This document shows, piece by piece, positions 24,721 to 32,478 of a DNA stretch of 40,315 nt; the stretch's first letter is position 1, and the number at the start of each line of letters is the position of its first letter. Position numbers and translations under genes: made by a program. The notes beneath the pieces were generated by a model. The model was not told where the DNA came from. It worked only from the letters and a program-made list of their open reading frames with translations, and searched no databases. The stretch spans positions 1-40,315 of the forward strand of contig JBELHJ010000019.1 in the NCBI GenBank assembly GCA_042091495.1, written 5' to 3'. The stretch comes from JBELHJ01 sp042091495. Its GTDB lineage: Bacteria; Bacteroidota; Bacteroidia; Flavobacteriales; Flavobacteriaceae.

Positions 24721-26580
24721 TTACATAAATTTACGCTCTAACTCGTCATGAGTCAACGTTATAAAAGTGGGTTTATTAAAAGGTGACAGCATGGTTTCTT
24801 TACACGCAAATAGACTGTTCACCAAATGTTCTTGTTCTTGACTATTTAATACTTTGCCTGATTTAATACTTAACACCTTAGCCATGGATTTAGCAAGCAT
24901 ATCGGCTTGACTAAAACTGTGTTCTGGTATTTCATTGTTTAGATCTGCAATTATTTGATCTAATATCATAGAGACTTCACTTTCTGAAACAGCCGCTGGA
25001 ATTCCAGTAATTTCAAGATTGTCACCTTTAAATTTTGTAAACACAAAACCAGAGGCTTCCAAATCAGGTTGCACCTCGGCAAGGAAACTAATTTCAGTAT
25101 TTGAATAATTTAACTGAAGTGGAAATAACAATTGCTGACTGACTCCATTTTGAACGGTAATATGCTTTAAAAACGTCTCATACATTATGCGTTGATGTGC
25201 TCTATTTTGATCTATGACAAGAAGACCCTCTGAGACCGAGGTTATAATGTATTTCTTTCTAAATTGATAGGTTTTCGTGTGTCCTTCAATGGATTGATCT
25301 TCAAATAAAGTTTCATTACTGGCCTTACTTTCAATTTCAAGGGCAGTACCTTGCTCTAATGAATTGGTATCATTTAACCCAATGTATAGGGATTCCCAAC
25401 TGGTACTTTGGGTTTTTAGAGACTGCGCTTTTGAAGTTGTAATATTAGTCCTTGAACCAGATTGATAATCGTCTTTAAAAGGATTAAAACTAGGATCTAC
25501 CTCAACTTTTGGTGAACCTACTACCTTATCTTTATAATTGTATGGTGTATCAAAACTCTGAGACATTTCAAAATCCAATGCTGGCGTAATGCTAAACTGT
25601 CCTAAACTATGTTTTACTGCGGCTCTTAAAATAGCATAAAGCGTTTGCTCGTCCTCAAATTTTACTTCTGTTTTGGTGGGATGAATATTAATATCTACCG
25701 TCTGTGGATCTACAGTGAGATTTAGAAAAAATGACGGATGTGTACCCTCTTTTAAAAGGCCTTCAAAAGCAGCATTTACAGCATGATTTAAATAAGGACT
25801 TCTAATATAACGCTGGTTGATAAAAAAGAATTGTTCCCCTCTGGATTTTTTAGCAAACTCTGGTTTAACCGCAAACCCTGAGATGGCTAATACCTCTGTA
25901 GATTCTTCAACAGGTACTAATTTTTCATTAGTTTTTGCCCCCAGTAAATTAACAATACGTTGCCTGTAATTTGAGGCGGGTAAGTTAAACAATTCACTAT
26001 CGTTATGGTGTAAAACAAAACTAATTTCGGGATGTGCCAAAGCCACTCTTTGAAATTCATCATTCACATGACGCATTTCTACGGTACGAGATTTTAAAAA
26101 ATTACGCCTGGCTGGAATGTTAAAAAACAAATGTTTTACCGCTATAGAAGTTCCTGTTGGAGTTACCACGGTATCTTGGGAAATGACTTTACTCCCTTCA
26201 ATAGTTATGGCGGTTCCTAATTCTTCATGGTCTTGCTTAGTTTTCATTTCAACATGGGCAATAGCCGCAATACTGGCTAAAGCCTCACCACGAAATCCTT
26301 TAGTTGTTAATTGGAATAAATCTTCGGCTTTTGTGATTTTAGATGTCGCATGACGCTCAAAACTAAGGCGCGCATCGGTACCACTCATCCCCTTACCGTT
26401 ATCAATAACCTGGATGAGGGCTTTACCACCATCCTTTACTAAAAGCTTAATAGATGTGGCATTAGCATCTATGGCATTTTCCATGAGTTCTTTTACTACA
26501 GAAGCAGGGCGTTGTACGACTTCTCCAGCAGCAATTTGATTGGCCACATGATCTGGTAATAATTGAATGATATCTGCCAT
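24721..26580 (-). CDS. mutL: DNA mismatch repair protein MutL
   Basis: The 619-residue protein has a clear GHKL ATPase domain. E31-N35 in KELMENAIDA, DNGKGM (60-65), and TTKGFRGEAL (92-101) bind ATP and magnesium. The second domain contains the FFFINQRYIRSPYLN block. MutL links MutS mismatch recognition to strand removal. The C-terminal dimerisation domain carries IDQNRAHQRIMYE at 456-468. This is the position of the DQHA(x)2E(x)4E endonuclease motif, but the His is N459 and the first Glu is Q463. The second endonuclease motif, usually CPHGRP, is replaced by SPFNKP. Nicking activity may therefore be weak or lost, see findings. It stands 5 nt after a small membrane protein gene and before two rhomboids. 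Confidence 0.95.
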   Translation of the reverse strand: MADIIQLLPDHVANQIAAGEVVQRPASVVKELMENAIDANATSIKLLVKDGGKALIQVIDNGKGMSGTDARLSFERHATSKITKAEDLFQLTTKGFRGEALASIAAIAHVEMKTKQDHEELGTAITIEGSKVISQDTVVTPTGTSIAVKHLFFNIPARRNFLKSRTVEMRHVNDEFQRVALAHPEISFVLHHNDSELFNLPASNYRQRIVNLLGAKTNEKLVPVEESTEVLAISGFAVKPEFAKKSRGEQFFFINQRYIRSPYLNHAVNAAFEGLLKEGTHPSFFLNLTVDPQTVDINIHPTKTEVKFEDEQTLYAILRAAVKHSLGQFSITPALDFEMSQSFDTPYNYKDKVVGSPKVEVDPSFNPFKDDYQSGSRTNITTSKAQSLKTQSTSWESLYIGLNDTNSLEQGTALEIESKASNETLFEDQSIEGHTKTYQFRKKYIITSVSEGLLVIDQNRAHQRIMYETFLKHITVQNGVSQQLLFPLQLNYSNTEISFLAEVQPDLEASGFVFTKFKGDNLEITGIPAAVSESEVSMILDQIIADLNNEIPEHSFSQADMLAKSMAKVLSIKSGKVLNSQEQEHLVNSLFACKETMLSPFNKPTFITLTHDELERKFM

Positions 26581-26585
26581 AGCGT

Positions 26586-26864
26586 TTAGCTGAAAAATAT
26601 ACTTAAATCAAACTCTAAAATTACCAGACAAATACATATTAAAATAAAAATAATAATTAAAACACGTCTGTTGGTATTTCGGTCTGGATTCGACTTAAAA
26701 TCATTAATAGCATTTAAAAACTTTCCCTTAATGCCTTTACCGGGATCTACCGTACTCCTGTAGGCATCAAATTTATGTTTCATTTCATAAGGGCTACCTT
26801 CACCCTTGTAAAATCTTGGTGTGTAATTAAAACGTTTATTTTTTCTACTATTTAAAAATCCCAT
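26586..26864 (-). CDS. Small single-pass membrane protein, unknown function
   Basis: This 92-residue protein has a basic N-terminal half (RKNKRFNYTPRFYKGEGSPY, 7-26) and one hydrophobic segment near the C-terminus (RRVLIIIFILICICLVILEF, about 66-85). Similar short proteins upstream of mutL in Flavobacteriia are sometimes named 'riboflavin synthase subunit beta' in databases because of the ribH neighbour. Nothing in this sequence resembles riboflavin synthase. It is 4 nt from the next small membrane gene and 5 nt from mutL. The function is unknown; the context suggests an envelope role or none tied to repair. Confidence 0.75.
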   Translation of the reverse strand: MGFLNSRKNKRFNYTPRFYKGEGSPYEMKHKFDAYRSTVDPGKGIKGKFLNAINDFKSNPDRNTNRRVLIIIFILICICLVILEFDLSIFFS

Positions 26865-26868
26865 ACTG

Positions 26869-27081
26869 TTAGTATAAACTTAAAACATACCACAACACTA
26901 ATAACCCAAGTAATGCAAGAATAAAGAAAGGCATTGAATTAAAAAAGAGGCTTTTCTTTTTTCTTTTTGATGCTTTCAAATGTTGCCACTGAGAAGACAA
27001 ATCATCGTTTAAAGTTGATGATTCCTCTTGATTAGTGCGGCCTTTAAATTGAAATTGTCTTGGTTGCTTTTGTCGAAACAT
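26869..27081 (-). CDS. Small single-pass membrane protein, unknown function
   Basis: The 70-residue product has a polar, basic N-terminus (KQPRQFQFKGRTNQEES) and a hydrophobic C-terminal anchor of about 18 residues (SMPFFILALLGLLVLWYVLS, about 49-68). It begins a sub-series of tightly spaced genes (small protein, small protein, mutL, two rhomboids, EEP), and a good promoter candidate lies 30 nt upstream. Like its neighbour it is typically annotated only by context. I do not recognise a functional family. Confidence 0.7.
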   Translation of the reverse strand: MFRQKQPRQFQFKGRTNQEESSTLNDDLSSQWQHLKASKRKKKSLFFNSMPFFILALLGLLVLWYVLSLY

Positions 27082-27110
27082 AAAGTGATAGTTACGCTAA
27101 GTAAATCAAC

Positions 27111-27139
27111 CAAATTTAACGAAAAGGAATTGGTTACAA
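27111..27139 (-). promoter_or_regulatory. Candidate internal promoter for the mutL-rhomboid series
   Basis: On the minus strand, TTG (27139-27137) is followed after 18 nt by TAAATTTG (27118-27111), matching the Bacteroidota -33/-7 pattern. It would start transcription about 25 nt before the first small membrane protein gene, so mutL need not depend on ribH read-through. Confidence 0.55.
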
Positions 27140-27167
27140 TTGACCTTCCTCCAAAAATTTCGTTAAA
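27115..27167. repeat. Perfect 10-bp inverted repeat between ribH and the mutL series
   Basis: TTTAACGAAA (27115-27124) and TTTCGTTAAA (27158-27167) are exact reverse complements with a 33-nt spacer. The left arm overlaps the -7 element of the promoter candidate, and the -33 TTG lies in the spacer. This geometry fits an operator that could block the promoter. A weak long-loop hairpin is the alternative. Confidence 0.45.
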
Positions 27168-27191
27168 GTTATTGACAATAAAGTCTTTGAA

Positions 27192-27671
27192 TTATTTCCT
27201 AAGTGCTGCCATTTTTATAGCTGCAATGGCTGCCTCAACCCCTTTGTTTCCGTGACGACCACCAGAACGGTCTTGGGCCTGCTCTAGGGTATTGTCTGTT
27301 AGCACACAAAAAATCACTGGAATATCATGGTTAACATTTAAATCTTTAATACCCTGGGCTACTGCACTGCAAACAAAATCAAAATGCTTAGTTTCACCTT
27401 GAATCACACTTCCTATAGCAATAATAGCGTCAACATTTTGCTGTTGCATTTTTTTACAACCGTAAATTAGCTCATAACTGCCTGGTACTGCCCAACTGGT
27501 AATTTGAGATTCTGGAACCTTGTGCGCTAAAAGCGTATTTACAGCACCTTGATGTAATGCAGTGGTAATGGATTCATTCCATTCTGAAAAAACAATCCCA
27601 AACCGAAATGAACTCGCGTTTGGGACTTTAGAACTGACGTATGTTGATAAATTGTTATGAACCGTAGCCAT
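27192..27671 (-). CDS. ribH: 6,7-dimethyl-8-ribityllumazine synthase
   Basis: The 159-residue enzyme condenses 5-amino-6-ribitylamino-uracil with 3,4-dihydroxy-2-butanone 4-phosphate to lumazine, the penultimate riboflavin step. Diagnostic blocks are FRFGIVFSEWNESIT (about 22-36), AVPGSYELIYG (61-71), GSVIQGETKHFDFVC (87-101) with the catalytic His after the ETK turn, and a C-terminal DRSGGRHGNKGVEAA (133-147). It probably forms icosahedral or pentameric assemblies like its relatives. Its start overlaps the stop of the TPR gene (TAATG). No FMN riboswitch-like leader was recognised. Other riboflavin genes are absent from the window. Confidence 0.96.
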   Translation of the reverse strand: MATVHNNLSTYVSSKVPNASSFRFGIVFSEWNESITTALHQGAVNTLLAHKVPESQITSWAVPGSYELIYGCKKMQQQNVDAIIAIGSVIQGETKHFDFVCSAVAQGIKDLNVNHDIPVIFCVLTDNTLEQAQDRSGGRHGNKGVEAAIAAIKMAALRK

Positions 27672-28435
27672 TACAATCTTGATTTAGCACTACCTATAAG
27701 CGCATCAATGTTTGAAGCCTCAGTGGCTTTTGGGTAAACGTTTTTAATCGTTTCAAAATGTGCTAAAGCTTTCTTGGCATCACCTTGATCTAAAGCAACA
27801 GTTGCCGCTTTATACAAAAACATTGGTGTTGTAAAGTCGTTATCAGAAGCCGCTACTGCTTTTTCATAATAATCTAAAGCATCGTCTAATTGGTTTAATT
27901 GCGCAAAAGCATCACCAATTTTTCCCTTTGCTAAAGCAGATAACATGATGTCATCAGAACTAAAATCACTTAAATATGAAATGGCTTTCTGGTAATCTTT
28001 AAGATTGTAAAAAGAAACACCCGCGTAGTAATTTGATAAATTAGCAGCAGGAGTCCCTCCGTAATTATCAATAATATCAATAAAACCAAATTTACCCTCA
28101 GCACCATTTAAAGCAAGGTTAAATAAAGAATCTTTCTCAATAGCGTCTAGGGCCTCATTAAAATAATTCTTGGCAGTAAACATTTCGTTCATTGCTTCAC
28201 TTTGCTTGGGCTCTAAAATGTATTTGGTGTAAGATAAATATCCTAAAACGATAACAGCAATTGCACCTACAGTAACTAAAATTGACTTTTGATTTTTAAC
28301 TGCCCACTCCTCTGTTTTCGATGCAGACTCATCAAGGGTGTTAAATACCTCTGCCGTAGTTGAATCATCTTCAATCTGTACTTCTTGCTCAACCTTAGTT
28401 TTTGGTTTATAGCCTCGTTTCTTATAAGTTGCCAT
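27671..28435 (-). CDS. Membrane-anchored tetratricopeptide protein (YfgM-like)
   Basis: This 254-residue protein has a charged N-terminal region, one transmembrane helix (51-69, ILVTVGAIAVIVLGYLSYT) and a C-terminal stretch of TPR-like helix pairs. Examples are ALAKGKIGDAFAQLNQLDDALDYYEKA and MFLYKAATVALDQGDAKKALAHFE. This layout matches the YfgM/BamB-neighbour type and similar Bacteroidota 'tetratricopeptide repeat' proteins that act as periplasmic protein scaffolds. It is the first gene of the minus-strand series with a promoter candidate 23 nt upstream. Its partner is not known from the sequence. The link to ribH is translational overlap only. Confidence 0.8.
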   Translation of the reverse strand: MATYKKRGYKPKTKVEQEVQIEDDSTTAEVFNTLDESASKTEEWAVKNQKSILVTVGAIAVIVLGYLSYTKYILEPKQSEAMNEMFTAKNYFNEALDAIEKDSLFNLALNGAEGKFGFIDIIDNYGGTPAANLSNYYAGVSFYNLKDYQKAISYLSDFSSDDIMLSALAKGKIGDAFAQLNQLDDALDYYEKAVAASDNDFTTPMFLYKAATVALDQGDAKKALAHFETIKNVYPKATEASNIDALIGSAKSRL

Positions 28436-28457
28436 ATATTCTAATTTTACGTAAGGG

Positions 28458-28492
28458 CAAAAATAAAATTTTTATCCATAAATAAAAGGCAA
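28458..28492 (-). promoter_or_regulatory. Candidate promoter of the TPR-ribH unit
   Basis: Minus-strand TATTTTTG (28465-28458) matches TAnnTTTG and lies 23 nt before the TPR gene start. TTG at 28492-28490 is a possible -33 with a rather long 24-nt spacer. The divergent recF promoter must lie in the same 128-nt gap. Confidence 0.4.
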
Positions 28493-28563
28493 TTAAACCT
28501 TAATTTAGATATTTGTCAAAACTAAATTATTACCTCTCTAAAAGTTAAAACCCAGACATTTTA

Positions 28564-29643
28564 ATGATTTTAAAAAGCTTGTCTTTACTTAATTATAAAA
28601 ATTTTGAATCGCATACCCTTGAATGCGATGCTAAGATTAATTGTTTTGTGGGCAATAATGGGATTGGCAAAACCAATATTCTTGATGCCATTTACCACTT
28701 GGCTTTCGGAAAAAGTTATTTCAACCCCATTGCATCCCAAAATATTAAACATGGTGAGAGTTTTTTTGTAATTGAGGGTCTTTTTGAAAAAGATAGCGCG
28801 GATGAAAAAGTTGTGGTATCTCTAAAAAAGGGGCAAAAAAAAGTCATTAAGCGTAATGCTAAGACTTATGATAAACTAAGCGAGCACATAGGCTTAATTC
28901 CTTTGGTAATTATTTCACCATCGGACAGAGATCTCATTGCTGAGGGTAGTGAAACCCGTAGAAAATTTATGGATAGTGTTATTGCCCAAAATGATAAAAT
29001 TTACCTCAACGATTTAATCAATTACAATAAAGTTTTAGGGCAACGTAACGCCTTACTTAAATACTTTGCTCTAAACAATACATTTAACAAGGATACTTTA
29101 GAAATTTACAATGCACAACTTACTGGGTATGCCCAAAATATTTACCAAAAGCGTGGTGAGTTTCTAGATATATTTATTCCTATTTTTAAATCAAGATATG
29201 ACCGCATAAGTAACGGAAATGAAACCATTAATCTTTCTTATAAAAGTCAATTGCATGAGCAATCTCTTGAAGCGCTTCTAGTAGAAAACCTCAATAAAGA
29301 CAAAGTGTTGCAACATACAAGTGTAGGCATACACAAAGACGATTTAAACTTTGAAATAGACGGCTTTTCAATAAAGAAATTTGGAAGTCAAGGACAACAA
29401 AAATCCTTTCTAATTGCTTTAAAACTGGCCCAATTTGATTTTATAAAACAACAAAGTGGTTATCCTCCTATTTTGTTACTGGATGATATTTTTGACAAGC
29501 TGGATGCTAACCGGGTAGCACAGATTGTTAACCTTGTAAACCAGGACCACTTTGGACAGCTTTTTATTAGTGATACCCATGCCGATAGAACAGAGGCTGT
29601 TGTTAAAACCACAGAACAATCCTATAAAATGTTTAAACTATGA
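28564..29643 (+). CDS. recF: DNA replication and repair protein RecF
   Basis: The 359-residue SMC-like ATPase acts in gap repair, helping RecA loading with RecO and RecR. The N-terminal LLNYKNFESHTLE (8-20) is the RecF opening. Walker A is GNNGIGKT (30-37). NILDAIYHLAFGKSYF follows. The ABC signature SQGQQKSFLIALKLAQ and the Walker B segment ILLLDDIFDKLDANR lie near residues 275-318. VFISDTH-type switch is present as LFISDTHADR. It is the first gene of a three-gene overlapping unit (ATGA overlap with the next gene). It is divergent from the ribH transcript. Confidence 0.96.
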   Translation: MILKSLSLLNYKNFESHTLECDAKINCFVGNNGIGKTNILDAIYHLAFGKSYFNPIASQNIKHGESFFVIEGLFEKDSADEKVVVSLKKGQKKVIKRNAKTYDKLSEHIGLIPLVIISPSDRDLIAEGSETRRKFMDSVIAQNDKIYLNDLINYNKVLGQRNALLKYFALNNTFNKDTLEIYNAQLTGYAQNIYQKRGEFLDIFIPIFKSRYDRISNGNETINLSYKSQLHEQSLEALLVENLNKDKVLQHTSVGIHKDDLNFEIDGFSIKKFGSQGQQKSFLIALKLAQFDFIKQQSGYPPILLLDDIFDKLDANRVAQIVNLVNQDHFGQLFISDTHADRTEAVVKTTEQSYKMFKL

Positions 29644-30059
29644 AAGCTCTAGGCCTTATTATTATTTTAATATGCTGTTTAGGTTGCCAACCTGGGATTG
29701 AGGAGACCAAGAATATATTAACAGGCTATTGGACCATAGAGCAAGTAACATTAGAAAATAGAACATCCAAGGCATATAACTATAGCGGATTAATTGACCA
29801 CTATGCGTTTAGTGAGGCCTTTTCTGGAGTTAAGAAAAAAGTACAGCCTCAATTTTCTGGACGTTATAAAATTACAGATGATGCTCTTGAGTTTAAACTC
29901 ATAGACAGTGCGCGTAGTCTCTTTTTAAAATACAAAAATGACACCAGCCAATGGCAGGAAGAAATTTTACAAATCAATAATTCCAGGTTAAAACTAAAAC
30001 TTGAGAATAATCTTATCTATCTTTACAAAAGATACCAACCACTTGATATTAATCCATGA
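29640..30059 (+). CDS. Small lipocalin-like lipoprotein
   Basis: The 139-residue protein has a lipoprotein signal (residues 1-16, ending LGCQ, with lipidated C16). After it come a GYWTIEQVTLE segment and short alternating strands. This pattern is shared with the small lipocalin-like or 'copper resistance'-type beta-barrels of Bacteroidota. It overlaps recF by 4 nt (ATGA) and the following DUF721 gene by 4 nt. An envelope lipoprotein translated between two DNA-metabolism genes is unusual. The conserved location suggests operon sharing rather than a direct part in repair. The function is unknown. Confidence 0.75.
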   Translation: MKALGLIIILICCLGCQPGIEETKNILTGYWTIEQVTLENRTSKAYNYSGLIDHYAFSEAFSGVKKKVQPQFSGRYKITDDALEFKLIDSARSLFLKYKNDTSQWQEEILQINNSRLKLKLENNLIYLYKRYQPLDINP

Positions 30060-30352
30060 GTAAACGCAGTAATGACAACCTATCTATAAGTGATGTCTTA
30101 AAGGAATTTGTAGACACCAACAACCTTCAAAAGGGCTTAGATAAAGTCAATGTTAAGGTGGTATGGGAAAACATGATGGGACAGGGTGTTAGCAGGTACA
30201 CCTCTGATATTAAACTACAAGGGTCAACCCTTTTTGTAAAGTTTAGCTCTAGCGTACTTCGTGAAGAATTAAGTTATGGTAAAACAAAAATCATAGACAT
30301 GCTTAATAAGGAACTAGGCAGGGCTATTATTCAAGATATTGTATTTGCGTAA
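30056..30352 (+). CDS. DUF721/DciA-like protein
   Basis: This 98-residue protein matches the DUF721 pattern. LKEFVDTNNLQKGLDKVNVKVVWENMMG (15-42) and a later strand-helix unit with GSTLFVKFSSSVLREELSY (58-76) form the KH-like fold of that family. DciA-type DUF721 proteins interact with the replicative helicase DnaB and are thought to load it in bacteria lacking DnaC. Its position close behind recF repeats an arrangement seen in other phyla (recF followed by DUF721). It overlaps the lipoprotein gene by 4 nt and ends just before a terminator shared with ndk. The helicase role is inferred from the family. Confidence 0.82.
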   Translation: MSKRSNDNLSISDVLKEFVDTNNLQKGLDKVNVKVVWENMMGQGVSRYTSDIKLQGSTLFVKFSSSVLREELSYGKTKIIDMLNKELGRAIIQDIVFA

Positions 30353-30354
30353 AC

Positions 30355-30380
30355 AAAAAAAGCAACCCTAAGGTTGCTTT
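30355..30380. terminator. Terminator between the recF unit and ndk
   Basis: AGCAACC (30361-30367) pairs with GGTTGCT (30372-30378) around a CTAA loop. On the minus strand it ends in a run of seven T, a strong terminator for ndk. On the plus strand the T tract is short, so it is weaker there. Confidence 0.8.
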
Positions 30381-30403
30381 GATTTATGTTGTGCTTAGCA
30401 TGC

Positions 30404-30823
30404 TTAGAATTGCTCTCTTCCAGAGAAATGGAAAGCACCTTCAATAGCTGCATTTTCATCACTATCACTTCCGTGAACAGCGTTTTCACTAATAGAAACT
30501 GCGAACATTTTACGGATAGTTCCTTCTGCTGCTTCTGCTGGATTAGTTGCTCCAATTAAAGCTCTGAAGTCTTCAACAGCATTGTCTTTTTCAAGGATAG
30601 CTGCAACAATAGGACCACGAGTCATATATTCTACCAATTCACCAAAAAATGGTCTTTCTTTGTGAATAGCATAAAATGTTTCAGCATCTTGCTTAGTCAT
30701 TTGTGTAAGTTTCATTGCTACAATTCTAAAACCTGAAGCTGAAATTTTTTCTAAAATAGCGCCAATGTGTCCTTTTTCAACAGCATCTGGCTTAAGCATT
30801 GTAAATGTTCTATTTGTTGACAT
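30404..30823 (-). CDS. ndk: Nucleoside diphosphate kinase
   Basis: A longer frame exists upstream, but it runs through a good promoter candidate (30846-30879). The ATG at 30823 gives 139 residues starting MSTNRTFTMLKPDAV, the usual Ndk opening. Ndk transfers the gamma phosphate between nucleoside triphosphates and diphosphates through a phosphohistidine. The active-site block NAVHGSDSDENA places that residue at H117. ERPFFGELVEYMTRGP (56-71) and other conserved segments are intact. It is a single-gene transcript between two terminator/promoter boundaries. Confidence 0.96.
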   Translation of the reverse strand: MSTNRTFTMLKPDAVEKGHIGAILEKISASGFRIVAMKLTQMTKQDAETFYAIHKERPFFGELVEYMTRGPIVAAILEKDNAVEDFRALIGATNPAEAAEGTIRKMFAVSISENAVHGSDSDENAAIEGAFHFSGREQF

Positions 30824-30845
30824 TTTAATCTGTTTAAATTTTGGG

Positions 30846-30879
30846 CAAAAGTAATGGATTTCTTTCAATTAACCACAAA
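30846..30879 (-). promoter_or_regulatory. Promoter candidate of ndk
   Basis: On the minus strand TTTG (30879-30876), a 22-nt spacer and TACTTTTG (30853-30846) match the Bacteroidota -33/-7 pattern. The start point would be about 15-20 nt before the ATG at 30823. This rules against the longer ndk frame. Confidence 0.55.
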
Positions 30880-30912
30880 CTGCAATATTAAAAAATTGTA
30901 TATTCGTCCTCT

Positions 30913-31929
30913 ATGATTTTAGAAAACATTCAAGCTATTAAAGCACTTTTAGATACGCCTAAACAAATTGTTATCATACCTCATGTTAATCCAGACGGTG
31001 ATGCTGTAGGCTCTATACTTGGTTTAGCGCATTACCTAAAACTTAAAGGACAAAACCCTTTGGTTATGGTACCTAACGCTTTTCCTGAGTTTTTATCTTG
31101 GATTCCAGGAGCAGCAGATATTGTAATATTTGACGAGGCCATAGAAAAGGCCTCAAAAATAATTCAAGAGGCTGATCTTATATTTACCCTCGATTTTAAT
31201 GCTTTACACAGAACGGGAGAAGCCGAAGCTGCTTTAACTACTTCTAAAGCCATAAAAATCATGATAGACCATCACCAAGCCCCCGATGATTATGCCACCT
31301 ATATGTATTCTGATGTGAGCATGTCTTCAACCTGTGAGATGGTATATCATTTTATTGACATGATGGGAGATGCTAAAACTGTAAACAGTAATATTGCTAC
31401 GGCCTTGTATACTGGTATAATGACCGATACGGGTTCTTTCAGGTTTGCATCTACTAGCAATAAAACCCATAAAATTGTTGCCCACCTTATTGAGGCTGGT
31501 GCCAATAACGCACAAATACATAACAATGTTTTTGATGCCAACGATCCATCTAGATTGCAGCTTCTTGGCGTAGCATTAAATAGCCTCACTATTTTAAAGA
31601 GCTATCGAACAGCGTTTATGTATTTAAGTCAAAAGGACTTAGACGACAACGATTTTAAAAAAGGCGACACCGAAGGTTTTGTTAATTATTGTTTATCACT
31701 AAAAGGTATTGTTCTGGCCGCTATTTTTATTGAAAACAGCGCCGATAACATAATTAAAATATCATTGCGTAGTAAAGGTAACTTTTCTGTAAACGAACTT
31801 TCAAGAGCCCATTTTAGTGGTGGCGGGCACACCAATGCTGCAGGTGGTAGAAGCTCAGAAACCCTTCAAGAAACAATAACCCGTTTTAAAAATATACTCC
31901 CCCAATATAACACCCTAATCAATGAATAA
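30913..31929 (+). CDS. DHH-family phosphoesterase (NrnA/oligoribonuclease-like)
   Basis: The 338-residue cytoplasmic enzyme belongs to the DHH/DHHA1 phosphoesterases that degrade nanoRNAs and 3',5'-pAp. HVNPDGDAVGS (24-34) supplies the first metal ligands (H24, D28 and D30). TLDFNALHRTG is the second motif. MIDHHQAPDD holds the DHH triad near residue 118-120. The C-terminal DHHA1 domain ends with the substrate-binding HFSGGGHTNAAGG. The gene starts a three-gene plus-strand unit with gldI and the cyclophilin-FKBP gene. The stop overlaps the gldI start by 8 nt. Whether it acts on oligoribonucleotides, pAp or a cyclic dinucleotide intermediate cannot be told from the sequence. Confidence 0.93.
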   Translation: MILENIQAIKALLDTPKQIVIIPHVNPDGDAVGSILGLAHYLKLKGQNPLVMVPNAFPEFLSWIPGAADIVIFDEAIEKASKIIQEADLIFTLDFNALHRTGEAEAALTTSKAIKIMIDHHQAPDDYATYMYSDVSMSSTCEMVYHFIDMMGDAKTVNSNIATALYTGIMTDTGSFRFASTSNKTHKIVAHLIEAGANNAQIHNNVFDANDPSRLQLLGVALNSLTILKSYRTAFMYLSQKDLDDNDFKKGDTEGFVNYCLSLKGIVLAAIFIENSADNIIKISLRSKGNFSVNELSRAHFSGGGHTNAAGGRSSETLQETITRFKNILPQYNTLINE

Positions 31930-32467
31930 ATCAATAACCAACATTTATGTTTTGGTCTTGCTTTTTTTTATAACGGCTTGCCAATCGCCCGAAGCTAGAG
32001 CGCCAATTTCCCGTTCTTCTGGGTCTTACATTAAAGAAATGGCACAGCGCAATAAGGCCTTAACACAAAAAGAGCAAAAACTTATTATGCAATATATCAA
32101 AGCAGATAGTTTGCATGATTATCAAGATTCAAAAAACGGATTTTGGTATACCTATGACATTAAAAGTGAATTAGACACCGTTACCCCTAAATTTGGTGAT
32201 CGTGTTTTCTACACCTACAGTGTTAGAAGCTTTAACGGAGATACTATATATTCCGCAGAAGCACTTCAACCACAAAATTATTTAATGGACAAAGAAACTC
32301 TATTCTCTGGCTTACGTCAAGGTTTAAAACTTATGAAAACCGGTGAAAAAGTGACCTTTTTATTTTTATCGCAAAAGGCCTATGGATTTTATGGCGATAA
32401 GAACAAAATTGGATCAAATATTCCTTTAATTTGCAACGTCTCATTAGACTCTATACAACAACAATAA
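31922..32467 (+). CDS. gldI: GldI-like FKBP peptidyl-prolyl isomerase lipoprotein
   Basis: This 181-residue lipoprotein has a lipobox ending ITAC (C20). From about residue 85 it forms an FKBP-type domain: FGDRVFYTYSVRSFNGDTIYS (91-111), FSGLRQGLKLMKTGEKVTFLF (128-148), and AYGFYGDKNKIGSNIPL (153-169). This order, with a degenerate FKBP pocket, is the gliding-motility-associated GldI protein of Flavobacteriia. It is thought to help fold or stabilise motility/type IX secretion components in the periplasm. It overlaps the DHH gene by 8 nt and precedes another PPIase lipoprotein by 11 nt. The gene argues for a gliding or T9SS-bearing organism. Confidence 0.9.
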   Translation: MNKSITNIYVLVLLFFITACQSPEARAPISRSSGSYIKEMAQRNKALTQKEQKLIMQYIKADSLHDYQDSKNGFWYTYDIKSELDTVTPKFGDRVFYTYSVRSFNGDTIYSAEALQPQNYLMDKETLFSGLRQGLKLMKTGEKVTFLFLSQKAYGFYGDKNKIGSNIPLICNVSLDSIQQQ

Positions 32468-32478
32468 ATAAAATTAAT

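Noticed and set aside
27672..28563. FMN riboswitch upstream of ribH
   Set aside because: ribH overlaps the TPR gene, and the leader before that gene is too short and lacks the conserved RFN-type blocks.
30824..30868. Upstream extension of ndk
   Set aside because: It contains a TTTG-N22-TACTTTTG promoter candidate, and the residues do not fit the Ndk N-terminus.
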